IMG/VR virus record: IMGVR_UViG_3300022931_000004
Location: 1-38,026 of that record
DNA length: 38,026 bases
Reading direction: 5' to 3' (one strand)
Source of the DNA: a virus
Shown here: positions 14,938-22,673 of the stretch, one piece after another
Layout: each line of letters starts with the position of its first letter
Numbering within the stretch: position 1 is the first letter of the stretch
Translations under genes and position numbers: made by a program
The notes under the pieces: generated by a model
Databases searched by the model: none
What the model was told of the DNA's origin: nothing
Seen by the model: only the letters and a program-made list of their open reading frames with translations

Positions 14938-15022
14938 GGTCTGCCAGGAGAGCGCTATCGGTCGCTCAACCTCGCCGGAGCAGTAGCTGTGAATCCTTTA
15001 TGGTGTGTTACTTTGGCAGATC
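14938..15022 (+). ncRNA. Structured element c in the post-tRNA cluster
   Basis: GGTCTGCCA (14938-14946) pairs with TGGCAGATC (15014-15022) over 9 bp with one G-U. Inside is a GAGCG...CGCTC hairpin (5 bp, 8-nt loop) and a short CAG-TAG-CTG. At 85 nt it is close to tRNA size, but no anticodon arm or T-loop could be assigned, so I do not call it a tRNA. Confidence 0.42.
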
Positions 15023-15057
15023 AGTTTTACCAGGTTGGGTAAGAGCTAGTCCTAGGC

Positions 15058-15115
15058 TTATCAGCCCATTAAAGGCACAGAGATCCAGTTGCGGAGCTCA
15101 CTGTCCGCCTGATAA
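15058..15115 (+). ncRNA. Structured element d, just upstream of the next gene
   Basis: TTATCAG (15058-15064) pairs with CTGATAA (15109-15115), enclosing a perfect GCGGA...TCCGC hairpin. The preceding GGGTAAG...CTTATCAGCCC can form an alternative pairing that uses the same TTATCAG strand. The element ends about 4 nt before the AAGGAG ribosome site of the gene at 15130. It could therefore affect translation of that gene. This is inference from position. Confidence 0.42.
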
Positions 15116-15129
15116 ATTAAGGAGTTAAT

Positions 15130-15348
15130 ATGAATTATGCAACAGCTGTATTCTTATTTGGAATTACAGAAAGACTTAGTCTAGACGCCGATGTTTATAT
15201 GAGAAGAAGTAGCGACGCTAATACAGCAGCTATACTAAGACAAGCTAGCTGGTCTATTGAAAATTCAATTCCCCCACAACATCGTACAACATATTTATTA
15301 GAAAAAATGGAAGCTAATAGGATAGGAGATTGCCCTTCATGCGGTTAA
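15130..15348 (+). CDS. Hypothetical protein with C-terminal CPSCG (72 aa)
   Basis: AAGGAG before the ATG supports this start. The product is mostly helical (MNYATAVFLFGITERLSLDA at the start) and ends in CPSCG. That could be half of a zinc site, completed by dimerisation. The last codons overlap the next gene. No family was recognised. Confidence 0.65.
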   Translation: MNYATAVFLFGITERLSLDADVYMRRSSDANTAAILRQASWSIENSIPPQHRTTYLLEKMEANRIGDCPSCG

Positions 15349-15524
15349 ACCGCAGACAATTTTTTAATGTAGAAGAAACGTATAATTTATTTAAATACTT
15401 TGATGATGTATTTCTTGAGATACAAAATTGTTATTATTTTAGATCATACCCAACTAGGCGCTGGTATGAATATTTAATGTGTTTTAAACCTTATCAAGGA
15501 GATTGGTATAGTGGAAAAGAATGA
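15339..15524 (+). CDS. Hypothetical aromatic-rich protein (61 aa)
   Basis: ATG at 15339 is preceded by AGGAG about 10 nt upstream. The frame also opens at an earlier TTG (15330) with no added support. The product is basic and very rich in Tyr, Phe and Trp, with no recognised motif. It overlaps the genes on both sides, ending inside the thyX start region, which suggests translational coupling. Confidence 0.6.
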   Translation: MRLNRRQFFNVEETYNLFKYFDDVFLEIQNCYYFRSYPTRRWYEYLMCFKPYQGDWYSGKE

Positions 15525-16200
15525 TAAAATTGATTTACTTGATCACGGCTTCGTACGTTTAGTGGATTTCATGGGAAACGATCTTTCTGTAGTTCGATCT
15601 GCCAGAGTCTCATATGATGCAGCATGGAGAGCTGGTAATGATACTGGAGGAGATACTAAATTAATTAATTATCTCTGGAAGAATAAACATTCTACTCCAT
15701 TCGAATCAGTCACTCTTACATTTGAAGTTAAGGCTCCTATCTTTGTCTATAGGCAATGGCATAGACATAGAACATGGAGCTATAACGAGCTATCAGCACG
15801 GTATAAAGAACTTCCTGAAGAATTTTATATTCCTCAAGCAGAGCAAATTACTACCCAATCTACTGACAATAAGCAAATGCGTACAGATGAACAAAATCCT
15901 AAAGCTGCTGTATTTCGAGCACATATGATGGAATCTAATAGCCAAGCATTTCATCTATATAAACAAATGCTAAAAGATGGATGTCCTCGTGAATTAGCTA
16001 GATGTGTACTTCCTCTGGCTACTTACAGTCATATGTTTGCTACAGTAAACCTTCTTAATTTTATGAAATTTCTTACATTGAGATGTCACAGTCATGCTCA
16101 ATATGAAATCAGGGTTTATGCTGAAGCTATGTTGCTATTAGCTAAATCAGTAGCTCCAGTATCTCTAGAAGCCTGGGAGAAAACACATGCGGCTACCTAA
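15511..16200 (+). CDS. thyX: Flavin-dependent thymidylate synthase ThyX
   Basis: ThyX makes dTMP from dUMP using methylene-tetrahydrofolate, NADPH and FAD. The diagnostic RHRxxSxNExSxRY signature is present at 85-98 as RHRTWSYNELSARY. An early VRSARVSYDA segment and the PFESVTLTFEVKAP segment also fit the family. The 229-residue length is normal. The start is GTG at 15511 with AAGGAG at a suitable distance. It supplies thymidylate for replication together with the dCMP deaminase at 19994. N4-like phages also carry thyX between the nuclease and primase genes, as I recall. Confidence 0.95.
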   Translation: MEKNDKIDLLDHGFVRLVDFMGNDLSVVRSARVSYDAAWRAGNDTGGDTKLINYLWKNKHSTPFESVTLTFEVKAPIFVYRQWHRHRTWSYNELSARYKELPEEFYIPQAEQITTQSTDNKQMRTDEQNPKAAVFRAHMMESNSQAFHLYKQMLKDGCPRELARCVLPLATYSHMFATVNLLNFMKFLTLRCHSHAQYEIRVYAEAMLLLAKSVAPVSLEAWEKTHAAT

Positions 16201-16612
16201 AAAGAAACATGTAAAAGAACTATTTAAAAAATTACATTCATATAAGCCTAAACCTCGTGGCAATAATCAGATGACATTAGGTAGTTTGATTAAGGCTCTT
16301 AAGAGAGAGCGTAAAGGACTATTAGTAATGACTGCATCTGGAGGGTCACCAGGTATGCCCCATATTTATGCAGGGCATCCAGAAGATTTGGCATTTAATC
16401 AAACTAATGCAGCTATTACAGTTGGTGAATTTTTAAAAATGTGCGAAAGCACATTAATGAAACCTAATATAGGACCTGACCCCAGTTTTACTATGCACCA
16501 TTCTGCCTCATTATGGATGGCTGGAATTGGAGAAGTTAGCAAACAAGCTATTATTGATGTCATTGCAAAAGACGGAGACATACAACTAGTTCTTAAAACT
16601 ATCGACGAATAG
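16187..16612 (+). CDS. Hypothetical phage protein with MTLGSLIKAL motif (141 aa)
   Basis: After a basic N-terminus, the protein has MTLGSLIKALKRERKG (about 29-44) and then a GGSPGMPHIYAGHPEDLAF segment. I recall this pattern from a widespread family of small phage proteins of unknown function, but could not check it. GGGAG before the ATG, which overlaps the thyX end, supports the start. No catalytic motif can be named. Confidence 0.7.
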   Translation: MRLPKKKHVKELFKKLHSYKPKPRGNNQMTLGSLIKALKRERKGLLVMTASGGSPGMPHIYAGHPEDLAFNQTNAAITVGEFLKMCESTLMKPNIGPDPSFTMHHSASLWMAGIGEVSKQAIIDVIAKDGDIQLVLKTIDE

Positions 16613-16619
16613 GAATAAC

Positions 16620-18779
16620 ATGAAAAAATACCATCCATTTGCTGAAAGAATAGTCGATGTCCTTACTCGTAAAACGAATAACAATAATAGGCATTATTTT
16701 CGTATTCTAGCAGGGTATTACTTATCTAAAGTAGCTTCAATGATGCGCTGTAATATTCAGACTAACGATAGGGACGTCATACCAGTAAATACCTATGTAT
16801 TAAATTTAATGCCATCTGGAGCAGGTAAAGGACATTCTACTAATATTCTCGAAAGAGAATTTGTAGCTCACTTTAAACATGAATTTCTAAATGTTGTATT
16901 CCCTCGAAAAGCCGAAGAGCATATTCAATCTTTAGCTATGGAAGCTGCTCATAGATTATTTAATGCCGGTCAAAGTACATGTGCCAATGTATTAGAAGAA
17001 GCATCTATTCAAGAAGATAAGTTTCAAAAACATTTCGATCGTTTAGGAGAGTTAGCATTCAGCTTTGATAGTGGAACCGCTCCAGCGGTCAAACAGATGC
17101 GGGAGAAACTTTTGCTAGCCTCAGCCGGCTCTATGAATTTAGAGCTGGATGAGATTGGCTCTAATATGTCTGCTAATGTAGACGTTCTTAATGCATTTCT
17201 TGAGCTCTACGACGTAGGCTTAATTAAGCAAAAGCTTATTAAGAATACAGTAGAAAATATTAGATCTGAAGAGCTTCCTGGTAATACACCCACTAATCTT
17301 ATGATGTTCGGAACCCCAACCAAGCTATTAGATGGAGGCCGAACTGAAGAAGAATTTAAGCAATTTCTTGAAACTGGATATGCTCGTAGATTGCTATTTG
17401 GGTATACGACAGAAACTCATCGCATTAAATATGCTTCTGCTAAAGACAGATATAAGCAAATGGTCGATGTTAGTTTAGTTACAGAAATGCAAGCTATTCA
17501 GACAGCATTTGCTAATTTTGCTAAGCGTCCATTTAATCCTGTATTGCTAATGTCTGAAGTCAATTCTATTTATTTAATTGAGTATCAGGAACGGTGCGAA
17601 ACCCTGGCTGATAATTTCAGAGAGCATATGGGTATCCATAAGGCTGAAATGATGCACAGGTACTATAAAGCTCTTAAATTAGCTGGAGCGTATGCATTTT
17701 CAGACAATTCCACAGAAGTCACTAAAAACCATCTGGATTGTGCTATTAGCGTAGTTGAGGACTCCGGGGAAGCTTTCCACACCCTCATGCGTAAACAAGG
17801 CTCATATGAGCGTTTAGCTCACTATTTGGCCGATTGTAACAACGAAGTGACCCAACATGAGCTATTGGAAGAATTGCCCTTCTATAAGGGCTCAGAAGCC
17901 CAGAGGAAGGACATAATGACGTTAGCTATGTCCTTTGGGTATAAGAACAATATCATCATCAGAAGGCGTACATCGGACAATATCGAGTTCTTTTCTGGAG
18001 AAACTCTCCTGGAGACAGATCTGAATCATATGACGACAGGAATTAGCAAAGATATTGCCTATGATTATGAGACTAGTCATCCTCCATTTAAGAAGCTTCA
18101 TAAATTGACCACTGCCCCGGGGTACCATTACACTGCACACGGATTCGTGAATGGCCATCGTAAGAGTGAGAATGCTATCCCGGGCTTTGATCTTATTATT
18201 TTAGACTGCGATGGAGATGTAAGCATCTCTATTGTTAAAGTCTTATTAGAAGATTATGCCTTCTTAATTTCTACTACCAAACGACATACTGCAGAGCAAA
18301 ATAGATTTAGGCTTATTCTGCCTATATCTCATCGTCTTCAATTAGGCCCTCAAGAATACGCTAAATTTATGACAAATGTATTCGAATGGTTACCATTTCC
18401 TGTAGATGAAGCTACCAAAGATATCTCCAGAAAGTGGGCAGCACATAAAGGGCATTATGAATATAACGAAGGAAACGTTATTGACGCCACTATGTTTATT
18501 CCACAGACTAAACGTTCTGATGAAACTAAAGAAACGATTTCAACTACTGGAGTAAATAACATCGAGCGTTGGTTTATGACACATACATCTAAAGGCAATA
18601 GAGCCACACATCTATATAGATATGGAATGGTGATGGTAGATGCAGGCCTGGCTTTAGGTGAAATAATCGAACGATTAGAGAACTTTAATAAAGGATTAGA
18701 ATCACCCCTACCTGAACAGCAATTCAGAAATAGTACAGTTAAATCTATTAGTAAAGAGGTTCAAAAACGAGGCAATTAA
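16620..18779 (+). CDS. Replicative primase with N-terminal P-loop ATPase domain (N4 primase-like)
   Basis: This 719-residue replication protein has two parts. The N-terminal half is a P-loop ATPase with Walker A PSGAGKGHS (65-73) and Walker B LELDEIGS (D177, E178), similar to DUF3987-type helicase-like domains. The C-terminal half looks like an archaeo-eukaryotic primase (AEP) core, with LDCDGD (D529, D531) as the metal motif, then RFRLILPISHRL and DISRKW. The domain order (ATPase before AEP) is the reverse of common PrimPol-helicase fusions. It presumably makes primers for the split PolA. N4-like phages have a primase gene at this relative position. AGGA precedes the ATG. Confidence 0.82.
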   Translation: MKKYHPFAERIVDVLTRKTNNNNRHYFRILAGYYLSKVASMMRCNIQTNDRDVIPVNTYVLNLMPSGAGKGHSTNILEREFVAHFKHEFLNVVFPRKAEEHIQSLAMEAAHRLFNAGQSTCANVLEEASIQEDKFQKHFDRLGELAFSFDSGTAPAVKQMREKLLLASAGSMNLELDEIGSNMSANVDVLNAFLELYDVGLIKQKLIKNTVENIRSEELPGNTPTNLMMFGTPTKLLDGGRTEEEFKQFLETGYARRLLFGYTTETHRIKYASAKDRYKQMVDVSLVTEMQAIQTAFANFAKRPFNPVLLMSEVNSIYLIEYQERCETLADNFREHMGIHKAEMMHRYYKALKLAGAYAFSDNSTEVTKNHLDCAISVVEDSGEAFHTLMRKQGSYERLAHYLADCNNEVTQHELLEELPFYKGSEAQRKDIMTLAMSFGYKNNIIIRRRTSDNIEFFSGETLLETDLNHMTTGISKDIAYDYETSHPPFKKLHKLTTAPGYHYTAHGFVNGHRKSENAIPGFDLIILDCDGDVSISIVKVLLEDYAFLISTTKRHTAEQNRFRLILPISHRLQLGPQEYAKFMTNVFEWLPFPVDEATKDISRKWAAHKGHYEYNEGNVIDATMFIPQTKRSDETKETISTTGVNNIERWFMTHTSKGNRATHLYRYGMVMVDAGLALGEIIERLENFNKGLESPLPEQQFRNSTVKSISKEVQKRGN

Positions 18780-18965
18780 ATGATTATTTACCGATGCCGG
18801 CAATGTAATAAGCCTTGGTATGGTCAATGGTCACAGCTAATACAAGGACGAATAGTTCCTGCCTACGTTGGTTATTGGAAAATAGGAGTATATTACTTCT
18901 GTAATCCGCTTTGCGTTTCTAACTATAAAATCATTCATAAGGAGAATACTTATTATGACAAATGA
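18780..18965 (+). CDS. Small zinc-finger protein (61 aa)
   Basis: C6-x2-C9 and C41-x3-C45 (CRQC and CNPLC) form a likely single zinc site. The closing motif resembles the YC-x-NPC modules of the protein at 82, and both may belong to one family, though here the inner loop is 31 residues. The ATG follows the primase TAA directly. The gene overlaps the next one by 11 nt. Confidence 0.65.
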   Translation: MIIYRCRQCNKPWYGQWSQLIQGRIVPAYVGYWKIGVYYFCNPLCVSNYKIIHKENTYYDK

Positions 18966-19689
18966 TCATTTGGTATTGATCAGTGGGAAATCCGCAACGG
19001 GTAAAAGTGCCAGTTTAAGAGATATACAAAATCAACCAGGAGTCGTTTACCTAAATTGCGATATGGGTAAAAAACTGCCATTTAAAAATGATTTTAAAAA
19101 TCTTGTTATTACTGATTGCGCTGTAATATACCAAGCATTTGATCAAGCAGAAGAACGAAAAGACATTCATACTATTATTATCGATACCCTAACTTACATG
19201 CTAGATTTGTATGAAACTACGCGTGTATTAACTGTAGGAGAAAAAGAAAGTAGAAAAGCATGGGGTAATTATGCTCAGTTCTTTAAAAGACTAATGTCTG
19301 ATAAAGTAGCTAAATCAACAAAGAATGTAATTTTTTTAGCTCATAGTGCAGATCTGTTTAATGAGACTGAAATGGTGACCGAGACTCTTGTTAAAGTTAA
19401 AGGCTCATTGATGAATAACGGTATTGAAAGTTATTTCACTAACGTTATTTCATCTAAGAAACTTGCTTTAGCTAAATTTACTAAAGATAATGCTGATTCG
19501 CCATTATTTCAAGTTACTCCGCAAGAAGAAGCTTTAGGATTCAAATATGTATTTCAAACCACATTGACTAAAGAAACGGTTAATGAGCGTATTAGAGCTC
19601 CTATGGGAATGTGGACTCCAAAAGAAACATATATCGATAATAACGTTCAACTCGTTATTCAACGTTTAACTGATTACTATTGTGTATAA
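18955..19689 (+). CDS. RecA-like P-loop ATPase (Sak4 / N4 gp44-like)
   Basis: A short RecA-fold ATPase of 244 residues. Walker A is SGKSATGKS (10-18). Walker B is IIIDTLTYM (D77). A later strand, VIFLAHSAD, follows the RecA core layout. Its size and its place between the primase and SSB match single-domain Sak4-type annealing or recombination ATPases of phages and the ATPase gene next to N4 SSB. It likely helps recombination or loading on ssDNA coated by the SSB at 20684. AAGGAG precedes the ATG. Confidence 0.82.
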   Translation: MTNDHLVLISGKSATGKSASLRDIQNQPGVVYLNCDMGKKLPFKNDFKNLVITDCAVIYQAFDQAEERKDIHTIIIDTLTYMLDLYETTRVLTVGEKESRKAWGNYAQFFKRLMSDKVAKSTKNVIFLAHSADLFNETEMVTETLVKVKGSLMNNGIESYFTNVISSKKLALAKFTKDNADSPLFQVTPQEEALGFKYVFQTTLTKETVNERIRAPMGMWTPKETYIDNNVQLVIQRLTDYYCV

Positions 19690-19740
19690 TTATAGGTAGA
19701 AGAATATTCCCTATTTAGGTATAATTAGCGTGGCTCGTAT

Positions 19741-19776
19741 CGCATTATAAGAGCGACGTTAAATAAATCTAATGCG
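19741..19776 (+). ncRNA. Structured element in the 19690-19993 non-coding region, hairpin a
   Basis: CGCATTA (19741-19747) pairs with TAATGCG (19770-19776). The stem extends outward to TATC/GATA through a 2-nt bulge. The element lies 50 nt after the RecA-like gene. No ORF with a ribosome site exists anywhere in the 304-nt gap from 19690 to 19993. Confidence 0.42.
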
Positions 19777-19780
19777 GGAT

Positions 19781-19864
19781 AGGACTGTATTGGCCTTTCC
19801 TTATGAAGGCAAACCTCCTTCTACGGGGCCTATCTTAACCGAAGGGTTATAAAACTCTAGTCCT
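19781..19864 (+). ncRNA. Structured element in the 19690-19993 region, unit b
   Basis: AGGACT (19781-19786) can pair with AGTCCT (19859-19864). Inside are CCTT-ATG-AAGG and a perfect TAACC-GAAG-GGTTA hairpin (19836-19849). The AGTCCT strand overlaps the next hairpin by three bases and can also pair with a second AGGACT at 19901-19906, so alternative folds compete. Confidence 0.42.
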
Positions 19865-19900
19865 CCCTGGCTCACACTCCCAGGGAGGGCGTCTTTCTTT
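19862..19900 (+). terminator. Possible intrinsic terminator or attenuator
   Basis: A perfect 9-bp GC-rich hairpin (CCTCCCTGG, 19862-19870, with CCAGGGAGG, 19880-19888) is followed by GCGTCTTTCTTT. The U-tract is interrupted and starts a few bases late, so termination may be partial. The stem's first bases overlap the closing strand of the preceding element, a layout that could switch between read-through and termination. Confidence 0.5.
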
Positions 19901-19901
19901 A

Positions 19902-19970
19902 GGACTGGGGTAACAATACACAATATAGGATATTAATCTCCCTCTGTCCTGTTTATCGTTACCTCAGTTC
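19902..19970 (+). ncRNA. Structured element in the 19690-19993 region, unit d (13-bp closing helix)
   Basis: GGACTGGGGTAAC (19902-19914) pairs with GTTACCTCAGTTC (19958-19970) over 13 bp with two G-U pairs, closing a 69-nt unit. AGGA...TCCT lies inside. It ends 23 nt before the dCMP deaminase start, so it forms part of that gene's leader. A regulatory or stabilising role is inference. Confidence 0.45.
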
Positions 19971-19993
19971 AATAACTTACCAAGGGTATCTAA

Positions 19994-20449
19994 ATGGAAA
20001 TGGCAAATAAGTGGGAATCTAGAATGTTAAAGATGGCTAAATTAATAGCTACGTTTTCTAAGGATCCCTCTACTAAAGTTGGTGCAGTAATTTTCAATCC
20101 ATTTAGGAAAACTATTATCACTACTGGCTATAATGGATTTCCCAGAAATACTTCAGATAAACCAGATCTCTATGAAGATAAAACTCGTAAATATCCCCGT
20201 GTTGTACATGCTGAAGCTAATGCTATTGTCGAAGCTGCTAACCAGGGGATCAGTACAAGTGGCAGTGCTCTAGCTATTACTCACCATCCTTGTGCTGATT
20301 GTGCCGGTATTATAATTCAAGCAGGAATTAAACATATCATCTATGAACAAACAGATGATGATATGGCACGGCATAATAGCGAAGAAGCCACACTAATGTT
20401 TAAGGAAGCCAATATATCTATAGTTGGATTAACTCTGGAGGGCACATGA
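19994..20449 (+). CDS. dCMP deaminase
   Basis: This enzyme deaminates dCMP to dUMP, the substrate of ThyX (15511). The zinc site is clear: HAE (H72, E74) and PCADC (C100, C103). GYNGFPR near residue 45 is typical of the dCMP deaminase family. The 151-residue length is normal. The start at 19994 has a weak AAGGG site, and ATG at 20000 is a possible alternative. The gene begins the SSB and resolvase block after the structured non-coding region. Its last bases overlap the next ATG (ATGA). Confidence 0.93.
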   Translation: MEMANKWESRMLKMAKLIATFSKDPSTKVGAVIFNPFRKTIITTGYNGFPRNTSDKPDLYEDKTRKYPRVVHAEANAIVEAANQGISTSGSALAITHHPCADCAGIIIQAGIKHIIYEQTDDDMARHNSEEATLMFKEANISIVGLTLEGT

Positions 20450-20649
20450 AAAAAGAATTAGAAACTACTCTTACTCAGAATCTAGTATTCGCTGGTACAG
20501 AGTTCGGCATTGCAGTAGTTCAAGAACTTGCTGCTCAAGCTATAGCACAAAAACCTGGTATGACTCTTAGAGATTTTACTCATATCTTGGATGGCTATAT
20601 AGAAAATGCCAAAAAACAAGTACCGATTGATTTAGCTAATAGAAAGTGA
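20446..20649 (+). CDS. Hypothetical helical protein (67 aa)
   Basis: The ATG overlaps the dCMP deaminase stop in an ATGA arrangement, with GGAGGG just upstream. The product is predicted to be mostly helical, with an Ala-rich helix (GIAVVQELAAQAIAQKPGM), and has no recognised motif. It is coupled to the gene before it and lies 34 nt upstream of the SSB gene. Confidence 0.65.
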   Translation: MKKELETTLTQNLVFAGTEFGIAVVQELAAQAIAQKPGMTLRDFTHILDGYIENAKKQVPIDLANRK

Positions 20650-20683
20650 TTTTAATAACCCCGTAACAGAAGGATAAAAAATT

Positions 20684-21436
20684 ATGAGTGAAGAATGGGA
20701 ATTGCCTACAGGTACTGAGAAACAATCTATCGAACGATTAGGTGGAGGTTTTGCTTGGGAATCTGGGGTCTATGATGCCAATATTACCATGGTATATCTG
20801 AATCAAGCCGACTCTAAAGCAGTAAGCTTTAATGTTGTTTTGCAAAATTCTGCAGGTAAGGAACTGAAAGAATCCTTTTGGATTAAATCTGGTACTGCAA
20901 AAGGTAACAAAACCTACTACACAAAAGATAGTAAGAATTATCCACTTCCTGGTTATTCAGTTGCTAACTCTATGTGCGTAGCTGCTACAGGACTCAGCTT
21001 ATCTAAGTGTATGGATACAGCTGAAAAGAAAATGGTCAAGATTTACGATTATGATAAGAAAGAAGAGGTTCCAACTGAACGTCCTGTATTGGCAAATTTG
21101 CTTAACAAAGCAGTTAAGGTAGCTGTTCACCAGGTTACCGAAGATAAGCAAAAGAAGAATGCAGCTGGTCAGTATGAATCGACTGGTGAATCTCGTACAA
21201 TTAACGAGTGTAAATTCTTTGGTAATATCGAAGGCAAAACTACAGAAGAAATTCTGGGGGATAAGCCTGCCGAAATGTTCACTAAATGGGCCGAGAAGAA
21301 TACCGGCAATGTTATTGACAAAACTACCAAGAATGCTGGTGCAGCTTCTGCTGCTGACATCATGGGAGGTGGACAATCAAATACTGCATCTCCTGAAAAC
21401 GTAGCCGGTAACGCTGCAAGCTCGTTATTTAACTAA
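20684..21436 (+). CDS. ssDNA-binding protein (N4 gp45-like)
   Basis: The gene's position after the RecA-like ATPase and before the resolvase, its 250-residue length, and its N-terminal beta-rich domain with SFNVVLQNSAGKELKESFW suggest the N4-type SSB. The C-terminal 50 residues are low-complexity Ala/Gly/Asn with a short hydrophobic tip (SSLFN), like flexible SSB tails. In N4 the SSB also activates late transcription by host RNA polymerase, so the same may hold for the minus-strand genes here. Assignment is by pattern and context, with no catalytic motif to confirm it. AGAAGGA precedes the ATG. Confidence 0.72.
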   Translation: MSEEWELPTGTEKQSIERLGGGFAWESGVYDANITMVYLNQADSKAVSFNVVLQNSAGKELKESFWIKSGTAKGNKTYYTKDSKNYPLPGYSVANSMCVAATGLSLSKCMDTAEKKMVKIYDYDKKEEVPTERPVLANLLNKAVKVAVHQVTEDKQKKNAAGQYESTGESRTINECKFFGNIEGKTTEEILGDKPAEMFTKWAEKNTGNVIDKTTKNAGAASAADIMGGGQSNTASPENVAGNAASSLFN

Positions 21437-21894
21437 TGCGAGTCTGTGGAATGGATCCAGGAACTCGAGGGGCAATGTGTGTGCTGGATTCTAATGATCC
21501 AGCACATATTGCCCTGTTCGATTTCCATCTAAACACTATTTATGATGCAGCTAAATGGTTGCATGATCAAAATGTAAATGTAATTTGGTTAGAGAAGATA
21601 CATGCTTTTCCTGGTATGGCTGCTAAATCTAGTTTTGGATTTGGTCGCAGCTATGGAATTGCAATGAGTATATGTGAAATTGGTACCAAGGGATTGCTAC
21701 CTAAATCAGTCGTCCCTAGAGTGTGGCAAAAACATATAGGAATCACAGCTAAAGGATCTATGATTAAGAAGCAAGTTGCTCAAGTGGCTTCAACAATATA
21801 TCCTGCAGCTAATATTCGTGGACCTAAAGGTGGCCTAATTGATGGCCGATCTGATGCATTAATGATAGCTCATTATGGGCTATCCAACATATAA
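21436..21894 (+). CDS. RuvC-like Holliday junction resolvase
   Basis: A RNase H-fold endonuclease that should cut four-way or branched DNA. Catalytic acids fit the RuvC pattern: D7 in CGMDPGT, E53 in VIWLEKIHAF, and D136/D140 in LIDGRSDALM. GRSYG and the 152-residue length are typical. Its ATG overlaps the SSB stop by one base (TAATG), so both are translated together. It probably clears recombination or replication branches before packaging. Confidence 0.88.
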   Translation: MRVCGMDPGTRGAMCVLDSNDPAHIALFDFHLNTIYDAAKWLHDQNVNVIWLEKIHAFPGMAAKSSFGFGRSYGIAMSICEIGTKGLLPKSVVPRVWQKHIGITAKGSMIKKQVAQVASTIYPAANIRGPKGGLIDGRSDALMIAHYGLSNI

Positions 21895-21904
21895 GGAATA
21901 AAAT

Positions 21905-22471
21905 ATGGAGATCACAATTAATATCGAACAAGTTCTTCGGGAAGAAATTCGTAAAATTCTTCTAGAAAAAATAGATTTTGGTACAGAGATAGAAATTGTA
22001 TCTGATCCAGAACCAAGAAAAACTATTACAGTTGCTACAACTGGTCAACAGCAACATACTCCAGCAGCATCAACTACTAAACCTGCAATCAATAAGGCAC
22101 CCAGTAATATTACATGGGAATTTGGCCCTAGACCTGGTACACGTAGAAATCCTGAACAAATAGCTCTACATGATTTAGAACTTAAATTAGGCAGGAATCT
22201 AACTCCTGAGGAGAAAGGAGAAGCTAAAGCGCATGTCGAAATAGACGAAACTGCTGAGGAAAAAGCTAAGCAAGATACCCTTAAAAAGGTACGTATTGAT
22301 GAGATGGCTAAACAGGGCATGGATGCAGCCTCTAAGGAGCTCGCAGAAGAAGCTGCAGCTGAAGAACCTGGTGGCAAAGTATTCGTAAATGGAGAAGAAC
22401 AACTTCCAGCTTCTGAAGAGCCCTCAATACCAACGACTGAGAAGCTAAATACTGACTCTCTATTCTCGTGA
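21905..22471 (+). CDS. Acidic hypothetical protein (188 aa)
   Basis: Three regions can be seen. First come a helix and strand of about 35 residues, then a Thr/Ala/Gln linker, then a charged helical section with ITWEFGPRPGTRRNPEQIAL and NLTPEEKGEAKAHVEIDETA. The tail is Glu/Ala-rich. The overall charge is acidic. AAGGAA precedes the ATG. No family was recognised. It is the last larger gene of the plus-strand block. Confidence 0.7.
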   Translation: MEITINIEQVLREEIRKILLEKIDFGTEIEIVSDPEPRKTITVATTGQQQHTPAASTTKPAINKAPSNITWEFGPRPGTRRNPEQIALHDLELKLGRNLTPEEKGEAKAHVEIDETAEEKAKQDTLKKVRIDEMAKQGMDAASKELAEEAAAEEPGGKVFVNGEEQLPASEEPSIPTTEKLNTDSLFS

Positions 22472-22502
22472 TTCGCCTGGATGGATAAACACTGGTAACT
22501 AT

Positions 22503-22673
22503 ATGTTCAAAAAATTCTGGTTAACGACTAAAAGTATTTTATGGGCAATAGGATTAATAGCGACAATTATTGCTGCTCTTATTATTATATTTTTAACTAT
22601 TCCAGTAGCAATTTTTGCCATATTAATTCTTGTTATATATTATGTGATTAAGTCATCAATAGAAGAGAATTAA
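22503..22673 (+). CDS. Small membrane protein with two hydrophobic segments (56 aa)
   Basis: The product starts MFKKFWLTTKS and is then almost entirely hydrophobic (ILWAIGLIATIIAALIIIF, then IPVAIFAILILVIYYVI), ending in a charged SSIEEN tail. Two transmembrane helices with a Thr-Ile-Pro turn are likely. Holins often look like this, but holin identity cannot be shown here. The ribosome site is weak. Its TAA (22671-22673) overlaps the stop codon of the opposing giant gene (22670-22672). Confidence 0.6.
   Translation: MFKKFWLTTKSILWAIGLIATIIAALIIIFLTIPVAIFAILILVIYYVIKSSIEEN

Noticed and set aside
14938-15022. Second tRNA gene in the post-tRNA cluster
   Set aside because: The closing helix is tRNA-like in length, but no anticodon arm with 7-nt loop and no TTC/TTTGAAC-like T-loop could be placed.
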